A stretch of DNA of 64,000 nt from Sodalinema lacuna_A (GCA_900149785.2 FSSI02000008.1:1-64000); one strand, 5' to 3'. Counted from the first letter of the stretch, positions 37,928-46,310 are shown. Numbers and translations are program-made. Notes: a model not told the origin generated them from the sequence alone.

Positions 37928-39424
37928 ATGTCTAATACATCCCATATCTTTCAAGCCTTCAGTCTCCCCCCTCTGGAGATGGCGAACCTCTTGCAGGGGG
38001 TGAGTATTGCGGCGATCGCCCCCCGGTTTGTGCGTCCCAAACAACAGCAGTTTGGCCTCTGTGTCAGTCAAAGCTTCTCCGATGGCCCCGAGAAGTATCT
38101 CTATCATGAAAATGTGTTAGCCACAGAGAGACTCAATTTAGACGAGAAGACTCTGATCTTACCGGCTTGGGCTAATTGTGAAGACTGCGAAATTCTCAAC
38201 GCCGATTCCGATTTAGCGGCCCTCTCAGCCAGTACCATTTGGACAACGGAGATGTTTAGCCACATTCTCGCGCAACGTCCGAACTTGTTTTTAGTCTATT
38301 TACGGGTGTATCGACTTCCCGAACCCCTAGCGATGTCTCAAGGGACTCCCCCTCGGGAACCCCGTCAGTTCTTACCATTACCGGAAACCTTGACGCTGAG
38401 TCAAGAGAACCCCGTTTTGGGCGATCGTCAATTTCAACAGTACCATCAAGATTTACGCCAACGCCAACCCCTCGACGGCCTGGGCCGACAACTGCGTCAA
38501 CTCGCCGTTTCCCAACCGAGTCTGGAGGGAGCAGTTCAGCAATTTCAGCAACAGTGGCGTGGCTTAAACCACTCCACTGTTGCCCCCCTTCCCCCCCGCC
38601 GCGACCCAGATTTAGACTGGATTGAGCGCATCACCGAAGTAGGGAACTCCAGTGATGGCTATGAATTTGAAAAACTCGTGCGTCGCGCCCTCCTGAAACT
38701 AGGCTTCAGCAATTCCGAACGGAACCCTAAAGCCAGCCTCAATCCTGAGCAAACTGGGGGTGCGGGTGGCTTAGATGTCTATTGCGAGTCTCCCTATCCC
38801 CTAGTGGGAGAATGTAAAGCCAGTGAGAAGGAGTCCGTTCGCGACGATGCCGCCGCCCAACTGATTAAACTGGGTCAAAAGTACCTAAACGTGGCTGATG
38901 GGGAGTCTGCGAGAAGTTTATATGAACGCTGTGTTAAAGTGATTTTTGCAGCCGGAAAACTGACCCGAGATGTTGAGCAAGTTGCCCGAGGAAATGAAAT
39001 GAATGTTTTACGTCCCGAAACCCTAGAAGCTTTGGTGAAACTCCAGGCAAATTATCCCGGTTCTGTGGATTTACAGGAATTAAAAGAAAAGCTGGATGCT
39101 TCGCCCTTTGGGGAAGAGGCGGATAGTCAATTGGAAAGTTATATCCAAGAATTGCAAGGACGAGTTCAACAGCGAGCGGATAGTATTGCGGCGTTAAAAC
39201 TAGCTCTGGAAACTGCAAATTCTAGCTCAATGACGATTCGTGATTTTTGTTTTTCACTGAAGTTTATTGATGAAAAGTATAAATACCTCCATCAGTTGGG
39301 AGAACAAGGGATTTATGAGTTGTTAATTGAGCTGTCGTCCCCCTTAACGGGCTATATCCGACGGGAGAAAAAAGGCGACTGGCGGGAAGATTGCTTTTCT
39401 GTGATCCGAGACTTGAGTCTTTAA
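37928..39424 (+). CDS. PD-(D/E)XK nuclease domain protein (Mrr-like)
   Basis: 498 residues. The N-terminal ~220 residues are of unknown type. From residue 250 on is a restriction-endonuclease fold of the Mrr type: GYEFEKLVRRALLKLGF (helix with conserved Glu), then Asp283 in GGLDVYC and the E-x-K pair (Glu295, Lys297) in GECKAS, the PD-(D/E)XK active-site pattern. The C-terminal ~130 residues are helical and Glu-rich. It is the last gene of the 30906-39424 block and immediately precedes a TnpB scar. Confidence 0.78.
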   Translation: MSNTSHIFQAFSLPPLEMANLLQGVSIAAIAPRFVRPKQQQFGLCVSQSFSDGPEKYLYHENVLATERLNLDEKTLILPAWANCEDCEILNADSDLAALSASTIWTTEMFSHILAQRPNLFLVYLRVYRLPEPLAMSQGTPPREPRQFLPLPETLTLSQENPVLGDRQFQQYHQDLRQRQPLDGLGRQLRQLAVSQPSLEGAVQQFQQQWRGLNHSTVAPLPPRRDPDLDWIERITEVGNSSDGYEFEKLVRRALLKLGFSNSERNPKASLNPEQTGGAGGLDVYCESPYPLVGECKASEKESVRDDAAAQLIKLGQKYLNVADGESARSLYERCVKVIFAAGKLTRDVEQVARGNEMNVLRPETLEALVKLQANYPGSVDLQELKEKLDASPFGEEADSQLESYIQELQGRVQQRADSIAALKLALETANSSSMTIRDFCFSLKFIDEKYKYLHQLGEQGIYELLIELSSPLTGYIRREKKGDWREDCFSVIRDLSL

Positions 39425-39430
39425 ATAGAG

Positions 39431-39535
39431 GATGCAACGGGGAGTATCGGTCACGAGGCTCTAGTTGGCACGGAACGAAGCAAACCCCCTAATTTGCGAG
39501 GATTGGGAATCCCCCACTTAAGCCATCAAGCGTAG
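39431..39535 (+). pseudogene. Remnant of a TnpB C-terminus
   Basis: A 34-codon open piece reads ...HEALVGTERSKPPNLRGLGIPHLSHQA and then stops. This matches the recurring tail of many cyanobacterial TnpB proteins (GHEALVGTERSKPP, then GIP.L). It begins within 10 bases of the nuclease gene stop with nothing TnpB-like before it, so the element is deleted and only its end is left. It runs directly into a perfect hairpin. Confidence 0.75.
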
Positions 39536-39554
39536 CGAGGTGGCTTAAGTGGGG
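39512..39554 (+). mobile_element. IS200/IS605-type right-end hairpin (omegaRNA 3' end) of the remnant
   Basis: Perfect 14-base stem CCCCACTTAAGCCA (39512-39525) with TGGCTTAAGTGGGG (39541-39554) around a 15-base loop, overlapping the stop of the TnpB remnant. Context GAATCCCC...GGGGAAAGATGTCA parallels the right end at 507-540. This is where an omegaRNA would end. Confidence 0.7.
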
Positions 39555-39706
39555 AAAGATGTCACTCCGAGTGACTTGGCTGGACTGCTCATCATCGTCT
39601 TTGGGGAGCCTCGGTCTTCCGAGTACAGGCGCCAGACCGCCCAAGGGCCTGTCACCAGCCATGACATGAGGGGTAGAGGCAGGGAGTCAGACTCGGTACA
39701 GTGGTG

Positions 39707-40945
39707 TTACAGTTGCCGCAGGCTGGCGGTCTCAGGATCGTATTGAAATTGCGTTAGGGTTCCGTCTTGGACTTTCTCGATCGCCTGTTCGATGACCTCT
39801 AAGGGGACGAGAAACCACTCCCGAGGCTGCACGGGAATCTCAAAACGATCGGGCAAATTCACCTCTAAGCGGGCAGCAGCAAAAAACTTGTGCAGCAGTG
39901 CCTCCAGTCGTTTTGGGTTGATGGCTTCAAGTTTGAAGGTGCAGACAATCTCGACATCTGCTAATAGGTAGGTGGGGTCTTTTTTGGCATTGGCGACTCG
40001 CGTTTTGACATCGCCTGTGGTGACGCCAATTTTATGGATGATAGACCGATTTTTGGCAATAAATGGATGGTCAGAGTCACTGCGCAGGACGTAAATAGAG
40101 CCGGTTACTGGGCTGTCGGAGAGGTTGGTTTGGGAAAAAAGGGGACCGAAATCAATTTTGCTGATGCGACGGCTGGTTTTGTCCTTATTTAAGGCTCGCT
40201 GGAGCGATCGCAGTAACAGGTTGCTCTCGGTGCCGTTGTCGTAAATCACCCGTAGCCGACAGTCGGTACGGCCATAGTCACTGGTAAACATTTCCCCCAT
40301 CTGAGCCACTAAGACTTTATGGCCATCGAGGATGAACCAATCCCCCAGTTGAATCTCAGCATTGTCTTGATATTTCACCGTTTGCCGTTCCCCAGTCGTT
40401 AACTGCTGCTGCACCTCCTCAAACAAGGGTTGAAACTCGGGGAAGTCTTCGCAGGGCGTTCGTTGGGCAATTTCTTCGGCGGCCTTGATGTCTGGGTGCG
40501 ATTTGCCTGGGGCAACGCTGCGCGATCGCACATGGGTCAGCTTCGTGACATCATCATCGTCGGTCGCATCAACCCCGAGAGATGCCAAAAGCGCCGCGTC
40601 ACGATGCCCATCGTCGAGGTCGTCATCTAGGGGAAACGTGGCATCATTTTCTGGGTCTAGGAGGCCCTGGGAGTCTAGGGGTTCTAGGAGGGTGCGACAG
40701 TCTTCAGAGTTTCGCAGGCGTTCGAGTCGCACGGCGTAGAGACGCTCAAAAATATCGCGATCTGCCCCCGGTTGAGGTAGGCGACCGTGGGCCTCAACAA
40801 AACGCTCAATGTCCTCAAAGCCGGCAATAATTCGCTCTTCTCGGGGCGATCGCGGTTTGGAGGGTTCGGGGGCAATCTCGACCCCCAATGCCGCCAGGAG
40901 TTCTACATCTTCAGCGGTGGTGGATTTAGTGGTGGATTTAGGCAT
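39707..40945 (-). CDS. GIY-YIG nuclease family protein
   Basis: 412 residues. The GIY-YIG domain is C-terminal: GSIYVL (282-287) and HKIGVTT (304-310), then a conserved Arg (DVKTRV) and a catalytic-type Glu region, of the T5orf172 type. The N-terminus carries two acidic, similar segments (VELLAALGVEI and AALLASLGVDA). Such genes typically follow a DEAD/DEAH helicase gene and a DNA methyltransferase in restriction-like loci. Here the partner genes are broken. The first ~55 bases of this gene are copied at 42190-42254. Confidence 0.85.
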   Translation of the reverse strand: MPKSTTKSTTAEDVELLAALGVEIAPEPSKPRSPREERIIAGFEDIERFVEAHGRLPQPGADRDIFERLYAVRLERLRNSEDCRTLLEPLDSQGLLDPENDATFPLDDDLDDGHRDAALLASLGVDATDDDDVTKLTHVRSRSVAPGKSHPDIKAAEEIAQRTPCEDFPEFQPLFEEVQQQLTTGERQTVKYQDNAEIQLGDWFILDGHKVLVAQMGEMFTSDYGRTDCRLRVIYDNGTESNLLLRSLQRALNKDKTSRRISKIDFGPLFSQTNLSDSPVTGSIYVLRSDSDHPFIAKNRSIIHKIGVTTGDVKTRVANAKKDPTYLLADVEIVCTFKLEAINPKRLEALLHKFFAAARLEVNLPDRFEIPVQPREWFLVPLEVIEQAIEKVQDGTLTQFQYDPETASLRQL

Positions 40946-40965
40946 GGTTTGGGTTGTACTGGTGT

Positions 40966-42114
40966 TTAGGGATCTCGGAAAACGGCTAAATAGGGTGCAT
41001 AAGAAAAGGCCCGATTGCGTTTTTGTCCAGTAATTTCTTGCAGGAGACCGATGGAGCTGAGATCTTTAACCAAAGTGTTAGCATTAGGATAGGATAAGTT
41101 GGTAACGGCTTGAGCGTGTTCCACCGTAAAAATGGGTCTGAAATAAAGGCTCTCAAGCAAGGCAATGGCATTCCCCGACCTACGTCCCATTTCATCGAGT
41201 ACCAATTGCCGATGTTCCTCTTTCAAGTTGACAATTTTACGAGCGGTCGCGGCAGCTTCTTGAGCGACTTCGTAAATGCCACGCAGAAAAAATTTCAACC
41301 AGCCTTCCCAATCGCCCTGATCCCGTACAGCCTGAAGGCGATCGTAGTATTCGGTGCGATACTTCTTGAAATAGTAAGAAATGTAGAGCAAAGGACGTTG
41401 TAAAATGTTTTGTTCACACAACAAAAACGTGATCAGCAAACGTCCCGTTCTTCCATTTCCATCTAAAAACGGATGAATCGTTTCAAACTGAGCATGGGCC
41501 AAACCCACCTTAATTAAAATAGGCATGGGTTGCGGATTATGCAGGAATTTCTCTAAATTACCGAGGGATTCGAGCATCTGATGTGGTGGAGGAGGAACAT
41601 AGGTGGCTTCTGATAGGGAACAGCCGCCGGCACCAATCCAATTTTGACTGCGACGAAATTCTCCAGGATTACGCTCTGAGCCTCTTACCCCACTCATTAA
41701 CTTTTGATGAATATCTCGAATCAATCGCAGAGATACTGGCAGTTCTTTCAGACGCTCAAGACCATAGTTAATTGCAGAAACATAGTTAACCACCTCAGCA
41801 ACATCTTTAGGATTGTCCGGTTCTAAAGCCTTGGACTCAAATTCTAGGACATCGATTAAGGAAGCTTGTGTACCCTCAATTTGACTCGATAAAACGGCTT
41901 CTTTGCGGACGTACATAAATACAAACAAATCGGGGTTGGGGAGAGCATCTGTTGCACCATCCAAACGACCCAAGGCACGATCAGCTTGAGATAGCAAATT
42001 CCACATTTCCTGATCCATCATAATCTCAGGTACAGGTGGCAGCGGTTTTGGGATAAAGGCCTTGTAGCCTTCGACCTGTTCTATATATTGACCTGCTCTC
42101 GATGTCCCCGGCAT
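40966..42114 (-). CDS. Fic family protein (AMPylase type)
   Basis: 382 residues. The Fic motif HPFLDGNGRTGR (214-225) is complete. The N-terminal Fic_N region holds an inhibitory-helix-like motif SSQIEG (76-81), i.e. SxxxEG, as in self-inhibited class II Fic proteins. Catalyses transfer of AMP to a hydroxyl side chain of an unknown target. A winged-helix-like C-terminus follows. It lies between the GIY-YIG gene and the helicase fragment, flanked by a duplicated stretch of GIY-YIG sequence, so it appears inserted there. Confidence 0.88.
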   Translation of the reverse strand: MPGTSRAGQYIEQVEGYKAFIPKPLPPVPEIMMDQEMWNLLSQADRALGRLDGATDALPNPDLFVFMYVRKEAVLSSQIEGTQASLIDVLEFESKALEPDNPKDVAEVVNYVSAINYGLERLKELPVSLRLIRDIHQKLMSGVRGSERNPGEFRRSQNWIGAGGCSLSEATYVPPPPHQMLESLGNLEKFLHNPQPMPILIKVGLAHAQFETIHPFLDGNGRTGRLLITFLLCEQNILQRPLLYISYYFKKYRTEYYDRLQAVRDQGDWEGWLKFFLRGIYEVAQEAAATARKIVNLKEEHRQLVLDEMGRRSGNAIALLESLYFRPIFTVEHAQAVTNLSYPNANTLVKDLSSIGLLQEITGQKRNRAFSYAPYLAVFRDP

Positions 42115-42189
42115 TGTTATCAGTTCCGATAATACTGAGTCGACTTCAAGTCCATATTATCGATACTAGCACTTTTGCGTTAATAAGCC

Positions 42190-42254
42190 CTGCCAGGAGT
42201 TCTACATCTTCAGCGGTGGTGGATTGAGTGGTGGATTGAGTGGTGGATTTAGGC
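42190..42254 (-). repeat. Duplicate of the 5' end of the GIY-YIG gene
   Basis: On the minus strand, GCCTAAATCCACCACT, extra copies of the AATCCACCACTC unit, then ACCGCTGAAGATGTAGAACT followed by CCTGGC. This repeats bases 40892-40943 of the GIY-YIG coding start. Here it begins ACGCC instead of ATGCC, so the start codon is lost, and it has three 12-base units against two. It lies at the end of the helicase fragment. Confidence 0.88.
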
Positions 42255-43223
42255 GTTTTGCTCCTGCTTCGCGTTCCGTTGCAGAACGGCAATCCCCTCA
42301 GCCATGCGTTTTTCCCAAGGATCGATCGCCGTCAATGAGGGTAGCCGTCCCCGTTGCTGTTTAAACTGGAGAGCCCGTGTGGCTAACTCTCGCGCTTCCT
42401 CCAGAGTTAGATGAATGCGCTTAGCCGCAATCACCGCTTCAATCTGCTGGAGCCGTTGGCTGTCCATGGACCGGGCTAGGATGGCATAGGCCTCGCCAAA
42501 GGGATTGATGTGATCGATCAGATCCATCTCTAACTCCGTCACCGATAGGGCAAATTGGCGGACTCCATCGAGGAGTGAGGTGTTTTTTCCGTTCTCCATC
42601 TGGGTGGGGTTGAGGGTTTTCTGGGACTCTTGAACCAGGTTGAGAGCGGCGATCGCATGTTGACGGACGGCCTCTTGATCCTCACCCTCTAGGTTAGGGA
42701 ACTTTTCTTTAACGATTCTACCCATATGTAGCTGAGTCAGTTCCTCTGGCACCAGTTCCCGGTCAAAAAGACCTCGCTCAATGGTGGGTTTATCCTGAAC
42801 AAAGGCTGTGACCAGTTCCGTTAAGTCTTCGCGGCAGATACGATGGGCCTCGGGACTCTTGGGAGCGGCTAAGCCCTTGATTTCCAGTTGAATCAGGCCC
42901 CGATCTGGATCAACCCCTAGATTACAGTGGTCCCGATTGTAGCCATCTTCCCCATAGTCAAAACCAGGAGTGGGTTCGTTGTCGGAAGATTTGGGTTTGA
43001 ACTCAAAACGCGGTGCCAGCACTTGCTGCATCAAGAGACTGGCGGCGATCGCCTTCAGAGTATCATTCACTGCCTCAGTTACGGCGATTTCACTGGCATC
43101 TGGCTCAGCAATCAAGTTGGTGAAACGGGCGCGAGTCTTACCGGGCGCATCGCGGGTGGCGCGGCCGATAATCTGGACAATTTCCGTCAAACTGGAGCGA
43201 TGTGCGGGATGGAACCTTATCAA
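42249..43223 (-). pseudogene. DEAD/DEAH-box helicase, C-terminal fragment
   Basis: 324-codon open frame that starts abruptly in FHPAHRSSLTEIVQIIGRATRDAPG. QIIGRATRD is helicase motif VI, so the helicase motor motifs I to V are absent. An in-frame stop lies just upstream, and no ATG or ribosome binding site exists; the frame has only a TTG. The remainder is the helical C-terminal domain seen in helicases paired with GIY-YIG nucleases. The stop (codons AAC GCC TAA) sits on the duplicated GIY-YIG start. An original helicase stop overlapping the GIY-YIG ATG is inferred. Confidence 0.85.
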
Positions 43224-43309
43224 CTGAGTTATTCAAGGCAGCCGTGGCACAGCTGCGTCAAAGGGGTCATCAGTTGTTGAGTGAAGCGGCTAGCCTTTGT
43301 TATTCGAGT

Positions 43310-43897
43310 TTAACCTTCACGTTCACTTTCATACTGAAAAGGTAGCGCAACTCTACCGTGAAAGCTATGATATCGTTGAGAAAAGTGATCTAGGTATGGA
43401 CTAGCTAAAAGTGCACGGCGTTTGACTATACCAAGTTCAATTTGACAATATAAAGTCTCCGAGTCTATAGCAAAGACTCTTTTGAAATCAGCAGTCAGTT
43501 CAGGTAAACCCTCTTGCTCTAACTCGTATTCGGGGGGAATTTTTTCAAAGAAATAGAACCTTTCATGGCGATGCGCGACGACCAGTTCCCATGCTTTACG
43601 ATTAACTCCTTCGGTGCTTCTAATTGATTTTGCTGTGTCTACTTCACACAAAACGATTGAATTTAGGAGCTTAGCCGGATTGCCATTAGCTCTTCTAGCT
43701 CTATAATCCCAATCGAGATCACAGTCCTGGGTAATAACGATTGCATATGGATGAACAATAGGCGTAAAAGGTAGCTCTTGCGATTCTTCCGATAGTTCAC
43801 TAATGATAGGATTATATTGAACTACACCTGTTAAAACTTCTCCCTGCCTCAGTGAAGAATCTTTATCTGATGCTTGATAGATGGACTTTTCTTCCAT
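43310..43897 (-). CDS. Hypothetical protein, QDCDL type
   Basis: 195 residues of unknown function. It includes the motif HPYAIVITQDCDLDWDY with an internal cysteine, the pattern by which an uncharacterised bacterial group is recognised. The C-terminal portion is aromatic and basic. ATG start at 43897, 22 bases after the preceding gene's stop at 43920, so probably an operon with the two genes before it. It belongs to the cassette that interrupts the restriction-like locus. Confidence 0.6.
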   Translation of the reverse strand: MEEKSIYQASDKDSSLRQGEVLTGVVQYNPIISELSEESQELPFTPIVHPYAIVITQDCDLDWDYRARRANGNPAKLLNSIVLCEVDTAKSIRSTEGVNRKAWELVVAHRHERFYFFEKIPPEYELEQEGLPELTADFKRVFAIDSETLYCQIELGIVKRRALLASPYLDHFSQRYHSFHGRVALPFQYESEREG

Positions 43898-43919
43898 GTA
43901 GTAATTTTGCTAAACAATT

Positions 43920-44405
43920 TTAAGGCTCTAAGACAATAGGTGGTCTGACCTCAACAGCATTCAAGGTTCCCTTTATAGTCCTGGCAGGAATAATAGTTGC
44001 GGTTGCGTTAGCCTCGGGAAGGCGATTTATGTAGAAGCGATAAATCCCTTCTAATTCCTCGAAAGCTTCTTCTAAAGCAGCTTCGGGCAGTGCTTGAATA
44101 ATAAGCAAACAATTCACTAATAGCGCTAACTTCTCAGGCGTCAAGCCGTATAAATCACTGTTGAAGTATAAAGAAGAATTAGGCACCACCGGATCAGAAA
44201 AAGGACACTGAATTACGATGGCTCTACCACTATCTCTATCAAGAACCACATTATTGAGAGTGGAACCTGATGAAGTTTGACTATGCTGGTACTGATTCAA
44301 CTGGCTGAGGTTGCATAGTATTGTGGAGGGTATCTGTGATGCTCCACCTAAAGAGTCTTCCAGCAGATTGATTGAATTGGTTGAGTAAGTCCCAGACATC
44401 TCCAT
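43920..44405 (-). CDS. Hypothetical protein, start uncertain
   Basis: Up to 161 residues, but the first 42 codons overlap the end of the TIGR04255 gene in another frame, which makes the ATG at 44405 doubtful. A GTG at 44249 would give about 109 residues and remove the overlap. The clear part (VVLDRDSGRAIVIQ..., TPEKLALLVNCLLIIQALPE) is helical and Leu/Ala rich with a beta tail. No family is recognised. Lies between TIGR04255 and the QDCDL gene, same strand. Confidence 0.45.
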   Translation of the reverse strand: MEMSGTYSTNSINLLEDSLGGASQIPSTILCNLSQLNQYQHSQTSSGSTLNNVVLDRDSGRAIVIQCPFSDPVVPNSSLYFNSDLYGLTPEKLALLVNCLLIIQALPEAALEEAFEELEGIYRFYINRLPEANATATIIPARTIKGTLNAVEVRPPIVLEP

Positions 44406-45078
44406 TAACCTCTATCTTTTGTTCTGTATAAAAATCAGCGTCAAATAAGTAAGCAATCTCATTACTGGCGGTTTGTGCATCTTTAACATTCACCAACCCG
44501 TGATTCAGATTGACCTTTCCAATTTCTGTTCTCAAAACCAAACTTTTAATTATTGTTTGAATTGAGGAAGAAAAACTTGGTTCATGCAATTCTGAGGCAG
44601 CATGTTTGGCAATTAATTCTGACCAACTCTTATCTTCTATTCCAAGCTTTGAACGAATAAGTAAGTCTTGGTAGCGAAGTCCAATTCTTGTATAGAAGGA
44701 TGGTTTATAGATATTCTCAAAAATATCTAGCGCTTCCTCCAAACGCTGTCTAAATTGCTCATAACGCTCATATGAGGACGTAGTTAAAGCAATAAAATCC
44801 TTGGTCAGTGAGAGGCTCCATCTTTGATCTTCTGACTTAAAAGTATAAGCAATATCACTTTGCAGAGGTGATCCTAGTTGCTGTACAACCTGGGAGATTT
44901 GGTATGGAAGTTGAGCTCTACTTGCTTCAAAAAGTGGATATCTAAACCTAATCGCATCCTGGAACTCAACGGGTTCTTGGTGAGAAATTTTGAGGATGGG
45001 CGGAAAACGCAATTGACAGACAACCTCCACAAGAGGATTGCGCTTGTAAATCACACGCTCAAACTCGGGCAAGTTCAT
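44281..45078 (-). CDS. TIGR04255 family protein
   Basis: 265 residues from the ATG at 45078 (a TTG lies one codon earlier). The opening NLPEFERVIYKRNPLVEVVCQLRFPP matches the TIGR04255 family signature, and WSLSLTKDFIALTTSSYERYEQF fits its central strand. Function of this widespread family is unknown; members occur beside transposon- and defence-related genes. First gene of a three-gene minus-strand cassette (TIGR04255, unknown, QDCDL) sitting inside the broken restriction locus. Confidence 0.72.
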   Translation of the reverse strand: MNLPEFERVIYKRNPLVEVVCQLRFPPILKISHQEPVEFQDAIRFRYPLFEASRAQLPYQISQVVQQLGSPLQSDIAYTFKSEDQRWSLSLTKDFIALTTSSYERYEQFRQRLEEALDIFENIYKPSFYTRIGLRYQDLLIRSKLGIEDKSWSELIAKHAASELHEPSFSSSIQTIIKSLVLRTEIGKVNLNHGLVNVKDAQTASNEIAYLFDADFYTEQKIEVNGDVWDLLNQFNQSAGRLFRWSITDTLHNTMQPQPVESVPA

Positions 45079-45555
45079 CAAGATCTGCTACAGGCTCCAA
45101 AAACACTACAGTATATCCAGTCTACATCACCAAGCAACCTTTCTACCAGTAGTTTCAATCACTATTTTACTAAAATTATGATCTAATTCTCTAGCCCCTT
45201 ACCAAGACCTTTAGCGCAACGTCCTACCAATAGCCTCTCGATTCCCTGTCCTAAGCAACGGCTTAAGCGTTACACGGACATTGGCTGGATCCGCTGCGAC
45301 AATCCTACTTCCGCCATGGCAAGTCCAACACCGTACCGTCCGAGAGCCTTATGGTAACGCCCATGGGCATTGCAGAAACAAACTCAGTATCTGTCTCTGC
45401 GAAAATTTGGTGTATGTGGCTCGGAGAAAAAATTGTAACCATTCAGGGGAGTATGGTGAAAACTGGGGGACATAGAAGAGAGCATAACGCGGCATCAAGA
45501 TTACTCGCGCGGACTGGGAAAAGACCCCAGAAAGCGTGAAAAATCCAGTGAGGAA
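45079..45555. other. Unassigned region between TIGR04255 and the methyltransferase fragment
   Basis: About 475 bases with no supported gene. A few frames of 60 or so codons exist on the plus strand but have no family resemblance or good starts. The GC-rich, structure-prone stretch 45290-45540 (for example CTGGG/CCCAG near 45511-45527) might be debris of a structured RNA or mobile intron; I cannot confirm this. Confidence 0.35.
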
Positions 45556-46191
45556 TTAATCCGCCGCACTCATCTGGGCCACCGTCTGGGTAAACAGCCC
45601 TTCACTGTGGAAGATATTGGTGTCTTCAGCGAAGAAACAGAAAATCAACCGGGCCATGAAATGGTTTAAGGCTTCCCGGTGCGCAGCTTCCCCCCAGTCT
45701 GGGTTCTCTTTCAGTAACTCAACATAGAGTTTGTTGAGGCGACTGGTGGCTTTGATGTCAAAGGCGTTTTCCCGGATTGGCTTGACGGTGGTAATGCCGG
45801 CTAGGGGCAGGAAAAAGCCAAAATAGTTGGCAAAGTCGGGGTAGTCACAGGCGAGGGTTTCCCCTTCGGCTAGGTTTTCGGCTTCTAGGGTTTGGCCGTC
45901 GGTGGCGAGGATGAATTTGGCTTTCTGGCGAGTTGTGGCGGGACTCTCGCGCAGGGCGCTGAGGCTGGCGGTGACGTCTCCTGGCGGGCAAACCATTAAA
46001 TGGATGTTGTCGCGCTGGAGAACGCCACCAGGGAGGTCCGATTTGTTGCTGCTGTTGCGTTGGCTTTTGAGCCGTTTGAGGGTAGTCTTTTTGTTGCCGA
46101 AGGCTTCTAGGAAGGCGAAGGGGAAGTTCTCTGGGTCGAAGGGGGCTGAGGCAAGCTGGGAAACGGCTTCTTCGATTTCTACGGCGTTCAT
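45556..46191 (-). pseudogene. MmeI-type DNA methyltransferase, N-terminal fragment
   Basis: 211 codons with a normal ATG start. The sequence NAVEIEEAVSQLASAPFDPE, FAFLEAFGNKKTTLKRLK, GGVLQRDNIHLMVCPPG and LIFCFFAEDTNIFHSEGLF is the N-terminal domain of MmeI/YeeA-like methyltransferases, which normally run 900 residues or more. The frame stops straight after VAQMSAAD, before any SAM-binding or target-recognition domain. The product could not methylate DNA. It marks the left boundary of the lost part of the restriction-like locus. Confidence 0.82.
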
Positions 46192-46266
46192 CTGAGGGCG
46201 AGTTTCGGCGGGTTTAAGGCAATTATACCGTTTGACTTCGATCCATGCGATAGAGGCGGCAGAGCC

Positions 46267-46310
46267 GCCCGAGAGCGTGCCACGGCTTCAGCCATGGCAC
46301 GCTCTCGGGC
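46267..46310. repeat. Perfect 16-bp stem-loop
   Basis: GCCCGAGAGCGTGCCA (46267-46282) pairs perfectly with TGGCACGCTCTCGGGC (46295-46310) around a 12-base loop; a second smaller GGCGG/CCGCC pair lies just before. It sits between the methyltransferase fragment and a secreted-protein gene. No T run follows on either strand, so it looks more like a mobile palindrome than a terminator. Confidence 0.7.

Noticed and set aside
39549..39746. 65-codon frame running from the TnpB-scar hairpin into the GIY-YIG 3' end
   Set aside because: It starts within the right-end hairpin and ends inside the convergent GIY-YIG gene; no protein similarity.
45281..45539. Two overlapping plus-strand frames of about 62-64 codons between TIGR04255 and the methyltransferase fragment
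   Set aside because: Different frames over the same DNA, no start signal and no similarity to a family; likely chance.
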